64,000 bases of DNA from assembly GCA_036186865.1 (NCBI GenBank), contig AP025062.1:28605627-28669626 (forward strand), read 5' to 3'. Of the stretch, positions 1-11,140 are shown piece after piece. This DNA is from Eustoma russellianum. Its lineage: Eukaryota; Streptophyta; Magnoliopsida; Gentianales; Gentianaceae. Position numbers and translations under genes: made by a program. The first letter of the stretch is position 1. Each line of letters opens with the position of its first letter. The notes below the pieces were generated by a model, which saw only the letters and a program-made list of their open reading frames with translations, did no database searches and was not told the origin of the DNA.

Positions 1-805
1 AAACAATATAAAGCCACCATATGATCTTCAAGATAATCATAACTCAACTCCATAATGAAGATAAGAATATATTCAAGAGATTCCTTGATTGGAAATACCA
101 AAAATACCCTTAGGGGTGAAATGACCAAAATGCCCCTGGTGTGAGAAAACTCCATAAATGACCCTGATGGTTAGAGATGAATATAGTAACAAATTTGTCT
201 TGATAAAAATGATGAGAATAAATCCTTGAAGTATTTCCACCATATCATGTTCCTACAAAACTCAAAATACCAATTTTGCCCTTTTTGGGAAGTTGTAGAA
301 ACTTCCAAGGCATATTAGTCACAATGCATTTATATTTATCAAAATCACATAATAATCACATAATGAACATATATAAAACATGTACAAATGAAAACAACCA
401 CTTTATCACATTTTAGAAAAATATTTCTAAAAACCCTAGACATCGATCGATCGAAGTGCCTCAGCCTCAGAGATCAATGTCTCACAGTGAGTTTCAGAAT
501 CTGTCTCTGACCTATATCGATTGATCAAAGTGAGGGTTTGATGTATACATCCATCGATCGATGTGTCTCAGGTTTAGAGATCGATGTCTCATAGTAAGAT
601 CTTGAACTTTCACTGCCTTACATAGATCGATCGATGCGATCGATCAAAGTTCATCGATCGATCGAAGTGCAACAACCTGAGAGATTGATGTCAACTTTTT
701 CCACTTTTTCAACTTTTAATCATAGATAACATCATGTGGGACATTTTTATGCATTCAACACTTAAAATAATGACTTTGAAAATTATCCAAATATATTTCT
801 CAACA
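1..805 (-). repeat. 3' LTR of Copia-1 (partial)
   Basis: This is a direct repeat of about 10345-11140. On the minus strand it begins TGTTGAGAAA directly after the polypurine tract. Only about 805 of about 2067 bp lie inside the window. It carries the ATCGATCGATCGAAGTGC cluster at about 444-690 that is also found in the 5' LTR. Confidence 0.92.
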
Positions 806-819
806 TTCTCCCCCTTTTG
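806..819 (-). other. Polypurine tract of Copia-1
   Basis: On the minus strand the sequence AAAAGGGGGAGAA abuts the 3' LTR start TGTTGAG. It is the expected plus-strand primer site and closely resembles the PPTs of Copia-2 and Copia-3. Confidence 0.85.
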
Positions 820-1189
820 GATGATTTTCAAAATAATCTAACATGATTTTAATGTCACAACTCTTTACCAATTGTTTATCATAAACCTACCAATTTTAAA
901 CCAATTGAATTGTTTTTGAAAATCTCACCATTTAGAGTTGTTTCAACAATTTTATACCAATTGTTTTCAAACTCTCAATTCTCATATGTGTTCATGTGCT
1001 CCCCCTCAAATTATACTTTCCCCCTTAACCTGTGCTCCAAAACTTAGACCAATTGAAACTTAGCATATTATTCAACCAACCAAATCATGACTTACCAACT
1101 AAAATCATGTTCTTATTCTATCTCACCCTTTATTTTGCAAATCATACAAAAGATAGAACTATGCAACGTCATCGTAAGTCATCATACCT
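820..1189 (-). other. 3' untranslated part of Copia-1
   Basis: This AT-rich stretch lies between the end of pol and the PPT, with runs of CCAATTG-type motifs. No reading frame here is supported. Confidence 0.5.
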
Positions 1190-2932
1190 AACTTGGCTCC
1201 TAAGTTTTCAAAATTGGCTTGATTAAGGGGTTTGGTGAAGATATCAGCTATTCAGGGTTCAGTTCTTATATGGTTTATAACTTTATCCTCATTTTGAACA
1301 TGATCTCGAAGGAAATGGTATCATACCTCAATGTGTTTGGCCTTAGAATGAAGCACCGGATTCCGAGAAAGATTGATTGCACTTGTGCTATCACAGAAAA
1401 TTGGAATCTTATTCATTTTAATGCCAAAATCACTAAGTTGTTGTTTAAGCCAAAGTATTTGGGAAGTGCATAAGCTTAAGGCTATATACTCGGCTTCAAT
1501 GGTAGAAAGAGCTACACTAGCTTGCTTCTTAGAAAACCAAGAGATCAGGTTGGTTCCTATGATTTGACAAGTACAGCTAGTGGATTTTCAATCTAATTTG
1601 CAACCACCATAATCAACATCATTATATGCGTACAATTCCAACTTAGCATTTCTATCATACCAAAGTCCTAAGTGAGGTATGTGTTTAAGATATGTAAAGA
1701 TCTTTTTTCACTGCATTGTAATGAGATACCTTAAGACAAGATTGAAACCAAACACACATACATACACTAAATATGATGTCAAGTCTTGATGCAGTTAAAT
1801 ATAACAATGAGCCAATCATAGACCTATAAAGTGTGTCATCAAAAGGTTTACCATTTTCATCTTTGTCTAGTTTGGTGCTAATGCTCATAGGGGTAGGTGT
1901 TGGTTTCAAGTCTTCAAAGACAAAGTTCTTAATCATATCATCGACATACTTAAGTTGGCTAATGTGGATTCCTTGAGGGGTTTGTTTGATTTGAAGCCCT
2001 AAGAAGAAGTAGTTCAATTCTCCTATCATTGACATTTCAAATTCTGACTTCATACATTCTTCGAAGTCCTTTACTAAGGTAGAGTTGGTTGAACCAAAGA
2101 TTATACCATCTACGTATATTTGAACTATTAATAAGTCATTATCTTTTCTTCTTAGGAATAATGTGTTGTCTATGGTTCTCCTTTGATAATTATTTGCAAT
2201 AAGAAAGTTTGCAAATCTATCATACCAAGCCCTTGGAGCTTGTTTCAAACTATACAGAGCTTTCTTAAGCTTGTAAATATGATTAGGATTGTTTGGATCT
2301 TCGAATCCAGGGGGTTGTTTGACAAATACTTCTTCTTGGATGTATCCATTTAAGAACACACTCTTGACATCCATTTCGAAGAGTTTCATATTGCTTAGAC
2401 TTTCAATCGCAAGTAAGAATCTAATTGCTTCTAGTCGTGCAACGGGTGCAAAGGTTTCTTCATAATCTATCCCTTCTTGTTGATTATAACCTTGTGCGAC
2501 TAGCCTAGCCTTATTTCATGTGATGTTTCTTTGTTCATCCATTTTATTCCTAAACACCCATTTTGTTCCTATTATAGACTTATTTTCGGGTTTAGGTACT
2601 AAATCCCACACATTGTTCCTTATAAATTGGCTCAATTCCTCATGCATGGCATCTATCCAAGATATATCACCTAAGGCTCCCTTTACATTCTTAGGTTCTA
2701 AGTGTGAGATTAAACTATGTCCTTCAGGTTGACTTATGTTTCTACGTGTTCTAACCCCAACACTTGGATCCCCAATGATTAATTCTTTAGGATGCCACCA
2801 ATTTCTAGGTTGACTAGGTTCAACCTCATCTTGTTCAAATGTTTCATTTGTATGAAAATTATCGCATGTAATTGAATTATTAGTTGTATTATCTTCCAAT
2901 TCCAAAGTTTCTTCATTTATTTCATCTAAGGG
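1190..2932 (-). pseudogene. Copia-1 pol: reverse transcriptase and RNase H (broken)
   Basis: The minus frames 2516-2905 and 1685-2389 encode the Ty1/Copia RVT_2 reverse transcriptase. The sequence shows the W-V-F-R/K-N-K-D motif near the start, the LFEMDVKSVFLNG block, and YVDG at the catalytic site where YVDD is normal, so the second aspartate is lost. A SIGSLLYL-like SMIGSLLYLT block and an RNase H part follow down to about 1190, with SISWFSKKQ-like, AEYIALS-like and ADIFTKPL-like motifs visible across stops. In Copia elements this region copies genomic RNA into cDNA inside the particle. At least two in-frame stops and a frameshift break it. Confidence 0.85.
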
Positions 2933-3925
2933 TCAATGCATGTCTTTTTCAAGGGGAGTTGGTTCTAGATGTTCAAGTACAGGCCCAAATAATATATCAT
3001 CATCATCAAACATATTTTCAACATTATTTTCTTGTTCATGTTGAGTTTTATCACTAACTTCAAAGCATGCATTTTCATTGAATTTCACATGTATAGATTC
3101 ATTTATTTTTCTAGATGCGAGATTGTACCTATATGCTCTTGAGTCAGTCGAATAACTAACAAATATACCTTTAATAGGCTTTTGTTCAAACATATCTAGA
3201 TTATCCTTAGTGTTCAACACAAAGCACTTACAACCATAAACTCTAAGATAATCTACCTTAGGTTGTCTATTGTTTAATAATCCATAAGGTGTTTTATTCA
3301 CTTTCTTTCTAATAGAAAGTCTATTTATTATATAACATGCACAATTAACAGCTTTAGCCCATAAATATTTTGGTACTCTATTTTCACATAACATTGTTCT
3401 AGCAACTTCTTGAATTGTTCTATTTTTGCATTCTACAACTCCATTGAGTTGTGGTGTTCTAGATGGTGAGAATTCATTTTTAATTCCATGTAATTCACAA
3501 AACTTGATTACATCTTTGTTTTAAAATTCTCCACCTCTATCACTTCTAATTCTTTTAACATTTTCTTCGTAAATATTTTTGATTTGCTTGATAAGAGTTC
3601 CGATTGCCAATGGAGCATCGTCTTTCTGTGTTAAGAACAATGTCCATGTGTATCGTGAGTAATCATCTACTATGACGCACACATAGTAGTGTCCACCTAG
3701 ACTTCTTGTCCTACTTGGACCAAATAAGTCTAAGTGAAGCAATTCTAGTACATGACTAGTACTCACTTCATGTTTCAGTTTTAATGTTTCTTTAATGTGT
3801 TTTCCTTTAATACATGTTTCACACATTTGAAAATTATCTAAGTCTAACTTAGGCATCCCTCTAATTAAATTCTTTGTAGATAATTTTTTAATGGTTGAAA
3901 TTCCTATATGGCCTAATCTTCTATG
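2933..3925 (-). pseudogene. Copia-1 pol: integrase (broken)
   Basis: Minus frames 3521-3856 and 2933-3394 carry the integrase. A GAG-pre-integrase zinc region is followed by CETCIKGKH, then the rve core with DLFGPSRTRSLGGHYYVCVIVDDYSRY (first Asp) and the SDRGGEF block (second Asp). The catalytic Glu region lies in the interrupted stretch about 3395-3520. The later part (2933-3394) has the usual Copia C-terminal block with Y-G-C-K-C-F. The enzyme would insert element cDNA into the chromosome with a 5-bp duplication. Stops at about 3520 and 3395 break it. Confidence 0.85.
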
Positions 3926-4325
3926 TCATGAATTCATATCTAAGTCATGTGATATTAAAAACTTAACCTTAGCATCTAACATGTTATCTAAGGTAAGAGT
4001 GTAAATGTTACCATCTCTATTTCCTTTTAATTCAATTTCTCCTTTTCCATTTATTATATCACACGAATTGGGAAGAAAAGAAACATTATATCCGCAATCT
4101 ATAATTTGAGAAATACTTAATAAATTATAAGAAAGATTATTTACTAACAACACATTTTGCATTTGAAATGTGTTAGGGTCCCCAATTGTTCTTTTTCCAA
4201 CAACTTGTCCTTTGTTGTTGTCACCGAATGTTACCTTTCCTCCATTCTTGATATGTTCCAACTCGGTGAATAGTTTGGGGCTGTCCGTCATATGCCGTGA
4301 ACATCCACTATCTAAAAACCATTTA
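3926..4325 (-). pseudogene. Copia-1 pol: aspartic protease (broken)
   Basis: The minus frame 3926-4291, extended upstream to about 4325, shows the Copia protease: a W-F-L-D-S-G-C-S-x-H-M catalytic block at about 4282-4320, then the G-x-V-x-F-G-D and LLS-I-S-Q motifs. The catalytic D-S-G is retained. It would cut the Gag-Pol polyprotein. Stops just upstream and downstream show that the reading frame has decayed. Confidence 0.8.
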
Positions 4326-5139
4326 GTTTTTATATTCTTTGACTTTTTCTCCTTCTTGCATTCCTTGCGATTTTTCTACAATGCAGACAAAGTTTTAGGT
4401 GCGCTTTACTTGGGTCCTTGAATGTTAGGAGCACCATCCTTGTACCTTTTTGGCACATTTTTAGCATAGTTATAACCGGAAAAATTAGGAGGCCGATTTT
4501 GATAGCTTATGTAAGGCATATGATTTTGTTTCTTTTATGGTGCTATGTATGTATGTTCATATGCATGTCTATAAGACTTATATGAGTCTTGCCTATACTT
4601 AGGTTCATAATAAGTTGGATGTATTTTATTATATCTAGTTGTATTTGTATACATATAGGCATAATTTCTAGGTTGTCTAGGTGCAAAGTTTTTCCTAGTA
4701 GCATGTTGATATGTGTGTGCTTTTGTGGATGTATGTTGTATTTTTGCCTTTGAATAAGTAGAAGAAGGAGTAGAAGAAGATTTTGCAGGCAAAGTTGTTT
4801 TTATAGCTTTATAAGATTGTTTAGTAGTTGATGAAATGATATCAATGTATCTAGCATGTTGGTTCAAGACTTGAATTGTTCTAACATTTTTTCTAAGTTT
4901 AGTTTAGTAGATTTAAGTTGTACTATCTCATTTCCGCAAGTTTCTAACTTAGACTTCAACATACTATTTTAAGTTTTTAATTTTTGTTCATTTTTCCTAT
5001 ATGATTCAATTTTAATCTCTAAAGAATCAAGAGTATTAGTAGACTCTTGTTTAAAAGATTCTAATTGATCGGAAAACTTCAAGTTGGACATCTTCAATTG
5101 TCGTTTTCTTCAATTAGTTTCTTCTTTTCTTTAGAGAGC
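4326..5139 (-). pseudogene. Copia-1 gag C-terminal coiled-coil and linker (broken)
   Basis: This is the minus-strand stretch between the protease and the inserted palindrome. Lys/Glu/Leu-rich heptad-like sequence at about 4880-5139 resembles the coiled-coil found after the first zinc knuckle in Sirevirus Gag. It is followed by a Tyr/His/Ser-rich segment (4535-4867). Several stops are present. Taking out the 5145-7722 insert together with one TSD copy restores a common frame with the gag fragment to the right over the junction, which supports the insertion call. Confidence 0.65.
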
Positions 5140-5144
5140 CTTTT
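5140..5144. repeat. Target-site duplication CTTTT, left copy
   Basis: CTTTT stands immediately left of the palindrome end TGATGCACTC and recurs at 7723-7727 immediately right of the other end. Confidence 0.8.
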
Positions 5145-6424
5145 TGATGCACTCTCGCGAGGCATCAAACACATGTCACCATATTTTGTTAGTTCTTTAG
5201 GACGTGTAGAACTTGCATGAACGTTTAAGGGTCATCTGGCTATTCATATCTGCAAGTATATGCCTCTTACGGCCTAACACACCATACTACATGTTGTATA
5301 TAGTGTATGTGTTGTTCTTGGATGTGTTTGAGTTGTCTTTAGGTCAAGGAAGCATGATTGAACAAAGGCCAAACGTTCAAACACCAAGTTGAGTTGAAAG
5401 GGCAAGCTGGCAGGATGACACATTCTTAGTATTTCAGCCATATCTCACCAACCACAACTCCAATTGATGTCATTCTAGTTGGAGGTGAAAGCTAAGAGAA
5501 TAAGCTAAAATTGTTATGTTCAGCACTTTCCCAGAAAAGGCCTCTATCAAGCTACACAATCGTTTTAACAAGCTGGCTGCTTAGTCACCTGCTTTCAAAG
5601 GTCCACATCTGCAAGCAGGTCAAGTTCAAACAGACGTAACTCACTTGTCCCAGATGCAAACGACGTCATTCTGGTGTCTAAAGACATCTAAAGGAAAGGA
5701 TATACAACTTTCATTTGAAGTAGAAGAGCTAATTCGGTCTGGAAGGTTATGTTATAATTCAACATAGGAAACTGCTCAAAACTAGACAGATTTCAGGTTC
5801 TTCACTTTTCAAGCAGCCTTTTCAACCAATCAGCTTCAAGGGGCTTAACCATCACATCAAGGACGTCCTATATAATATTCCAAAGCAAGGAGAAGCTGGT
5901 CCAATCAAAATTCAAAGACAAAATCAACTTGCAACCAAAAGGGAATTTCTGCCGGAAGAAATTGCTGAAGCAACATTGTTTATTCCTACTTGTAACTTGT
6001 TTAAACTTTCTTCTTTGCTCCTATTGGACCACCCCATGTTTGTATCTTCCTTTAGAAGCATATTTTAGCTTATTTAAGGTAGCTAAGAAACATTGTAAGA
6101 CTCAGATTTTCATAACACAAAAAAACAACTTTGCTCCCAAAAACTGTGTTCAGTTTTCTTACTTGAATCTTTGATTCCCTTCAAGAAACTTGAACTAATT
6201 CTTGATTGTATTACTTCATATGCTTGGGATGGATATTATTTGAGAGGGTTTAAGGTTTGCTCACTCAAGTTGAAGTCATTTGCTGAAGAGTTCATCTACT
6301 TGGCTGAAATCTGGACAGGTTGGATTGCTTGGTGTTCCATGAATGTTTTGCACCTTCCTTTTTGGTTCCAACTGGTTTATTGAGTTGAAGAAAGGTCCTA
6401 CAATAGCTGAGCGTTTGTGCATCA
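5145..6424 (+). repeat. LTR arm 1 of palindrome (sense +)
   Basis: This is a complete LTR of an element family not otherwise seen in the window. U3 starts at TGATGCACTC, the TATATAA box lies at about 5869-5876 with a CCAAT about 45 bp upstream, and the U5 end is GTGCATCA. The ORF in it (5929-6174) is mirrored in arm 2 only because the arms are copies. Confidence 0.85.
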
Positions 6425-6441
6425 AGTGCTCTGATACCACT
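6425..6441 (-). other. PBS joint at the palindrome centre
   Basis: The minus-strand sequence is AGTGGTATCAGAGCACT. It contains the 12-nt PBS TGGTATCAGAGC two bases after the arm-2 LTR end. AGTG (plus positions 6438-6441) is complementary to CACT (6425-6428), so the palindrome really continues into the joint and only 9 nt (6429-6437) are an unpaired loop. Confidence 0.85.
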
Positions 6442-7722
6442 TGATGCACAACCACTCAGCTATTGTAGGACCTTTTTTCAACTCAATAAGCCAGATGGAA
6501 CCAAGAAGGAAGGTGCAAAACATTCATAGAACACCAAGCAATCCAACCAATCCAGATTTCAGCCAAGTAGATGAACTCTTAAGCAAATGACTTCAACTTG
6601 AGTGAGCAAATCTTAAACCCTCTCAACAATATCCATCCCAAGCATATGAAGTAATACAATCAAGAATTAGTTCAAGTTTATGAAGGGAATCAAAGATTCA
6701 AGTAAGAAAACTGAAAACAGTTTTTGGGAGCAAAGTTGCTGTTTTTTTGTGTTCTGAAAATATGAGTCTTACAACGTTTCTTAGCTACCTTAAATAAGCT
6801 AAAATATGCTTCTAAAGGAAGATACAAACATGGGGTGGTCCAATAGGAGCAAAGAAGAAAGTTTAAACAAGTTACAAGTGGGAATAAACAATGTTGTTTC
6901 AGTAATTTCTTCCGGCAGAAATTCCCTTTTGGTTGCAAGTTGATTTTGTCATTGAATTTTGATTGGACCAGCTTCTCATTGCTTTAGAATATTATATAGG
7001 ACGTCCTTGATGTTATGGTTAAGCCCCTTGAAGCTGATTGGTTGAAAAGGCTGCTTGAAAAGTGAAGAACTTGAAATCTGTCTAGTTTTGAGCAGTTTTC
7101 TGTTTTGAATTATAAAATAACCTTCCAGACCGAATTAGCTCTTGTACTTGAAATGAAAGTTGTAGATCCTTTCCTTTAGATGTGTTTAGACATCAGAATG
7201 ACGTCTTTTGCATCTGGGACAAGTGAGTTACTCCTGTTTGAACTTGACCTGCTTGCAGATATGGACCTTTGAAAGCAGGTGACTAAGCTGCCAGCTTGTT
7301 ACAACGATTGTGTAGCTTGATATAGGCCTTTTCTGGGCAAGTGCTGAACATAACAATTGTAGCCTATCCTCTTATATTTCACCTTCAACTGGAATCACGT
7401 AAATTGGAGTTGTGGTTGGTGAGATATGGCTGAAATACTAAGAAGGTCTCATCCTGCCAGCTTGCCCTTTCAACTGAACTTGGTATTTGAACGTTTGGCC
7501 TTTGTTCAATCATGCTTCCTTGACCTAAAAACAACTCAAACACATCCAAGAACAACACATACACTATATACAACATGTCGTAAGGTGTGTTAGGCTATAA
7601 GAGGCATACACTTGCACATATGAATAGCCAGACGACCCTTAAACGTTCATGCAAGTTCTACACATCCTAATGAACTAACAAAACTTGGTGACATGTGTTT
7701 GATGACTAGCAAGAGTGCATCA
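6442..7722 (-). repeat. LTR arm 2 of palindrome (sense -)
   Basis: This is the inverted copy of arm 1 with substitutions and small indels throughout. The difference shows that both arms have mutated independently since insertion. On the minus strand it is the arm directly followed by the PBS, as expected of a 5' LTR. Confidence 0.85.
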
Positions 7723-7727
7723 CTTTT
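7723..7727. repeat. Target-site duplication CTTTT, right copy
   Basis: It matches 5140-5144 and lies directly after the palindrome end GAGTGCATCA. Confidence 0.8.
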
Positions 7728-8948
7728 ACAGTGTGAATTCATTCTTAAGAATTCTTCATACATTTAATCAAATAATATTTCACTACCAGAATCATCATCA
7801 GATGAAGAACTTACCTTGTTGGATACGAAGCAGACTTGAGCTTCCTCATTGTCGGATTCTGAGTCGGATGAGTCACTCCATGTGCTCACCTTCATTGCTT
7901 GTTTGCATTTTCTTGGCTTGGTCTCCCTTGCCTTTGGTATTTGCGTATCCTTTTCTTGTTTGTTATTATTATTAATGTTGGCATTTTTCTTTGTCGAACA
8001 ATTATAAGAGATGTGTCCTCTTTTACCACATTCATAACATTTAAATTCTTTATTATACCATTTGTTGTTATTAGAATTATTTTTTCTAGGTTGAGAAGAA
8101 GAAGAAGAAGAAGATCGTTGTCTATTCTTATTACGACGTTTGAAAAACTTTCTAAGTTTTCTAACTATATATATCAAGTCATCGTCTAATTCATTATCAC
8201 CATTACTATCATCATTATTTGCATATGATTCAGTTGATTTGAAAGCTATTGACTTACCGGATGATTTAGATGACTCAGACTTTCGTTGGTTTAGTTTTAC
8301 CTCGTATACTCTTAGTGAGCCTATCAATTCGTCCATTTTTGCGATCGATTTCGTTTCTTCAATCGTCGTGACCTCTGGATCCCATTCAGTAAGAAGGCTT
8401 CGTAGCACCTTTTGAACCTTTTCATTGTTCGTGAATGATTTGCCTAAAGCTTCAATGGCATTGAAAATGTTAGTAATCCTTAAATCCATAGATGTTATGG
8501 ATTCGGTTGGCAACATTTTGAAAGATTCAAGCTCAGTCATAAGCATGTTCATTTTTGATTCTTTTATACTGCTTGTACCTTCATGCCTTAATACAAGTGA
8601 TTTCCACATATCGTGTGCACTTGTGCAATTTGACACATATCTTGTTTCAGAAGTCGTTAATCCGTTTAACAGTAATTGCATAGTCTTAGCATGCATGGAC
8701 ATTTTATTTTTATCTTTCGATGACCATTCACTTTTATATTTTTCAACCTCTTGAGTGACTCCACTAACTTGTACAATTTTCATTGGAATGTACGGTCCAT
8801 CTTCAACTATAGACCATAAATCAATGTCTATAGCCATTAAGAATAGCCTCATTCTATGTTTCCTATGAACAAAATTATTACCATCAAAACAAGGAGGACG
8901 TTATGTGGACATACCTTCCAACTCACCTTTGTGAGAGACTATGGCCAT
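7728..8948 (-). pseudogene. Copia-1 gag, N-terminal part with zinc knuckle
   Basis: The open stretch 7764-8852 encodes 362 residues. A UBN2-type capsid domain occupies the first about 190 residues, with W-S-I-V-E-D-G, a L-N-G-L block, A-H-D-M-W and a LT-x-W-D-P block. A basic Ser-rich region follows, then a CCHC zinc knuckle (C-Y-E-C-x4-H-x4-C at about residue 275). The natural start is probably the ATG at 8948, which shares the frame but is cut off by a TAA near 8903. Gag forms the particle shell and binds element RNA. The C-terminal continuation lies at 4326-5139 beyond the inserted palindrome. Confidence 0.88.
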
Positions 8949-9056
8949 TGTATGTACCTTTAATATGAGATTAGGAGGCTACTTTGATATATTATTTCTT
9001 GTCCTTGTGTTGTTCATACGGTGTTGAATCTTGCTTCTTTGAGAGGTGTAAACCTC

Positions 9057-9068
9057 GCTCTAATACCA
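9057..9068 (-). other. Primer binding site of Copia-1
   Basis: The minus-strand sequence TGGTATTAGAGC differs at one base from the usual initiator-Met complement TGGTATCAGAGC. It lies just inside the 5' LTR. Confidence 0.8.
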
Positions 9069-10154
9069 ATTTTTGGACCGTGGACCTGCAATAAATACCA
9101 CTAGAGGGGGGTGAGTAGTGGTTAGCGGAAATTATACTAGTACACTTGAAAAAAAAACCTTTTAAAACATAATCTGAGACTGCTTCAGATTCAGAAGCCG
9201 TTTTTGAAAAATTCAAAAATCCTTGTACATAACTCCAAAAAATATGAAAATTTTCACAATTTAACCTCACTCTGTTGAAAAGACTCTGTCCAAAGATTAG
9301 ATAAAAATAAGATCGTTTGACCTTTCAAACAAATAAAAAGATTCTGATGGTCAATCTGGACAGAATTGGACAGAATGTTGCTGAAATTAAAAAACATGTT
9401 TCTCTTTGAATACTCAACAAAAAAGGTTGCTATTTACGTCAAAACACTCCTTAGGATGTCTAGTTTATGATTCCAATTGGTCCTGACCTTAAAAACTTTT
9501 GGTTGGAACAGAATTCAAGTTTTCTCAAAATTGGTCAGCTTGCAGCCAGATTGGAGCAGTTATTTTGCAAAGCCTGAAAGACTAACTTTACCTTGCTCAA
9601 ATCAAGTGATTCTTGTTGTAAATAAAAGCTAACTGCCTGAATTATAACTCCACCAAAAATCACAAATTTTGAAAGTGTTTAGCTATTTTTTCAAAACGTG
9701 AAAAATTGTGTGAAAACTACAGTGAAAAACGGGCATAATGCAGAAATGTAGAAACAAGATAAGAACACCAAGAATTTATCCTGGTTTGGTCAATGTGACC
9801 TACTCCAGTCCCAAGGAACACCTTTCCCTAGATTTCACTACGGCATGAACCAAATTACAACAAGAACCAAGCTTGATCCTTGGGTTAAATACCAACCCTA
9901 TTCAAGATTTGATGAACACCTTCTATGCAACACTTAGTTGCAACACCTCTACCTCCTATTGATGTAGCCTTATAGAATTGGCTAATCAATCTTATAAATG
10001 AGGCTCAAGAGGCTTGTAGCTCTCCAACAAATACAACAAGAACACCTTGGCTACAAAGAATGGAATAAGAATGACAAGAAGAAGATAGCTAGATAAATCA
10101 ACTAATGCTTTCAAGTGAGCTTCAAGTGTGTTCTTCTTCTTCACCATCGCCTCT

Positions 10155-10162
10155 TATTTATA
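10155..10162 (-). promoter_or_regulatory. TATA box of Copia-1 5' LTR
   Basis: The minus-strand TATAAATA is followed by AGAGGCGATGG, about 980 bp from the LTR start. Its position suits a Copia LTR promoter. Confidence 0.6.
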
Positions 10163-10774
10163 GTGTGAGTTGAGCCTTGTAGATAAGAATGGACATGTTT
10201 CACCATCTTTATCATCAAGCTTAAGTGTCTTCACATTATTGGTTGGCCTTGTACACTTGGCAACATCAAGCAAAATGATTTGTCCACTTTGGACACACAT
10301 TGTTGGCCGAAATTTCCACCTTGGCATGTGCTAATTATCCTTTGAAAAATGAAGATAAAGCCACCATATAATCTTCAAGATAATCATAACTCAACTCCAG
10401 AATGAAGATAAGAATATATTCAAGAGATTCCTTGAGTGGAAATACCAAAAATACCCTCAGGGGTGAAACGACCAAAATGCCCCTAGTGTGAGAAACCTCC
10501 ATAAATGACCCCGATGGTCAGAGATGAATATAGTAACACATTGGTCTTGATAAAAATGATGAGAATAAATCCTTGAAGTATTTCTACCATATCATGTTCC
10601 TACAAAACTCAAAATACCAATTTTGTCCTTTTTGGTAAGTTGTAGAAACTTCCAAGGCATGTTAGTCACAATGCATCTATATTTATCAAAATCACATAAT
10701 GAACATATATAAAAATGTACAAATGAAAACAACCACTTTATCACATTTTACAAAAATATTTCTAAAAACCCTAG

Positions 10775-11030
10775 ACATCGATCGATCGAAGTGCCTCAGC
10801 CTCAGAGATCAATGTCTCACAGTGAGTTTCAGAATCTGTCTCTGGCCTACATCGATTGATTGAAGTGAGGTTTTGATGTATACATCTATCGATCGATGTG
10901 TCTCAAGTTTAGAGATCGATGTCTCACAGTAAGATCTTGAACTTTCACTGCCTTACATAGATCGATCGATGCGAGGGATCGAAGTTCATCGATCGATCGA
11001 AGTGCAACAACCTGAGAGATTGATGTCAAC
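10775..11030 (-). repeat. ATCGATCG palindrome cluster in Copia-1 LTR
   Basis: Several ATCGATCGATCG-type palindromes alternate with GAGATCGATGTCTCACAG-like units. The same cluster occurs at about 444-690 in the other LTR. It lies upstream of the TATA box in U3. Confidence 0.75.
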
Positions 11031-11140
11031 TTTTAAAAAATTTTCAACTTTCAATCACATATAACATCATGTGTGACATTTTTATAGATTCACCACTTAA
11101 AATCATGACTTTGAAAATTATCCAAACATATTTCTCAACA

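Larger units (their letters stand above)
5145..7722. mobile_element. Inverted-LTR palindrome: two head-to-head LTRs joined by a PBS
   Basis: Arm 1 (5145-6424, 1280 bp) begins TGATGCACTC and ends GTGCATCA. Arm 2 (6442-7722, 1281 bp) is its reverse complement with scattered mismatches. Each arm has its own LTR hallmarks: TG...CA ends with a TGATGCA/TGCATCA inverted terminal repeat, a CCAAT motif and a TATATAA box at about 5869 in arm 1. On the minus strand the 17-nt joint reads AGTGGTATCAGAGCACT, which contains TGGTATCAGAGC, the initiator-Met tRNA primer binding site. Both outer ends are therefore U3 ends. The 5-bp CTTTT duplication implies integrase-type insertion of the palindrome as one unit. 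It splits Copia-1 gag. Confidence 0.88.
1..11140 (-). mobile_element. Copia-1: degenerate Ty1/Copia retrotransposon, 3' LTR cut by window edge
   Basis: The order on the minus strand is 5' LTR (9074-11140), PBS (9057-9068), gag, protease, integrase, RT-RNase H, PPT (806-819) and 3' LTR (805 to before the window). The PR-INT-RT-RH order is the Ty1/Copia order. The two LTRs match through their shared part, for example the ends TTTCTCAACA at 805 and 11140, with scattered substitutions. Coding frames carry many stops and frameshifts, so it is inactive. The gag layout (zinc knuckle, then a coiled-coil stretch before the protease) and the PPT resemble Sireviruses; that lineage call is an inference. 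A second element (5145-7722) is inserted in gag. The right flank AAATA would be one target duplication copy; the left copy is outside the window. Confidence 0.93.
9074..11140 (-). repeat. 5' LTR of Copia-1 (about 2067 bp)
   Basis: On the minus strand it starts TGTTGAGAAA at 11140 and ends near CACGGTCCA at 9074. The outer boundary is firm from the match to position 805. The inner boundary is inferred from the PBS and a CA end, because the corresponding end of the other LTR is outside the window. It holds a TATAAATA box, an ATCGATCG cluster and the U5 motif ACTCACCCCCCTCTAG (about 9097-9112). Confidence 0.85.

Noticed and set aside
5929..6174. 81-aa ORF repeated at 6690-6938, a possible duplicated gene
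   Set aside because: Lies in the leader part of the LTR arms and is repeated only by the palindrome; no known domain.
5145..7722. Mutator-like or foldback DNA transposon with long terminal inverted repeats
   Set aside because: Each arm is bounded by TG...CA with a short inverted repeat, has an LTR-type TATA box, the centre is a PBS, and the TSD is 5 bp, not the 9-11 bp of Mutator.
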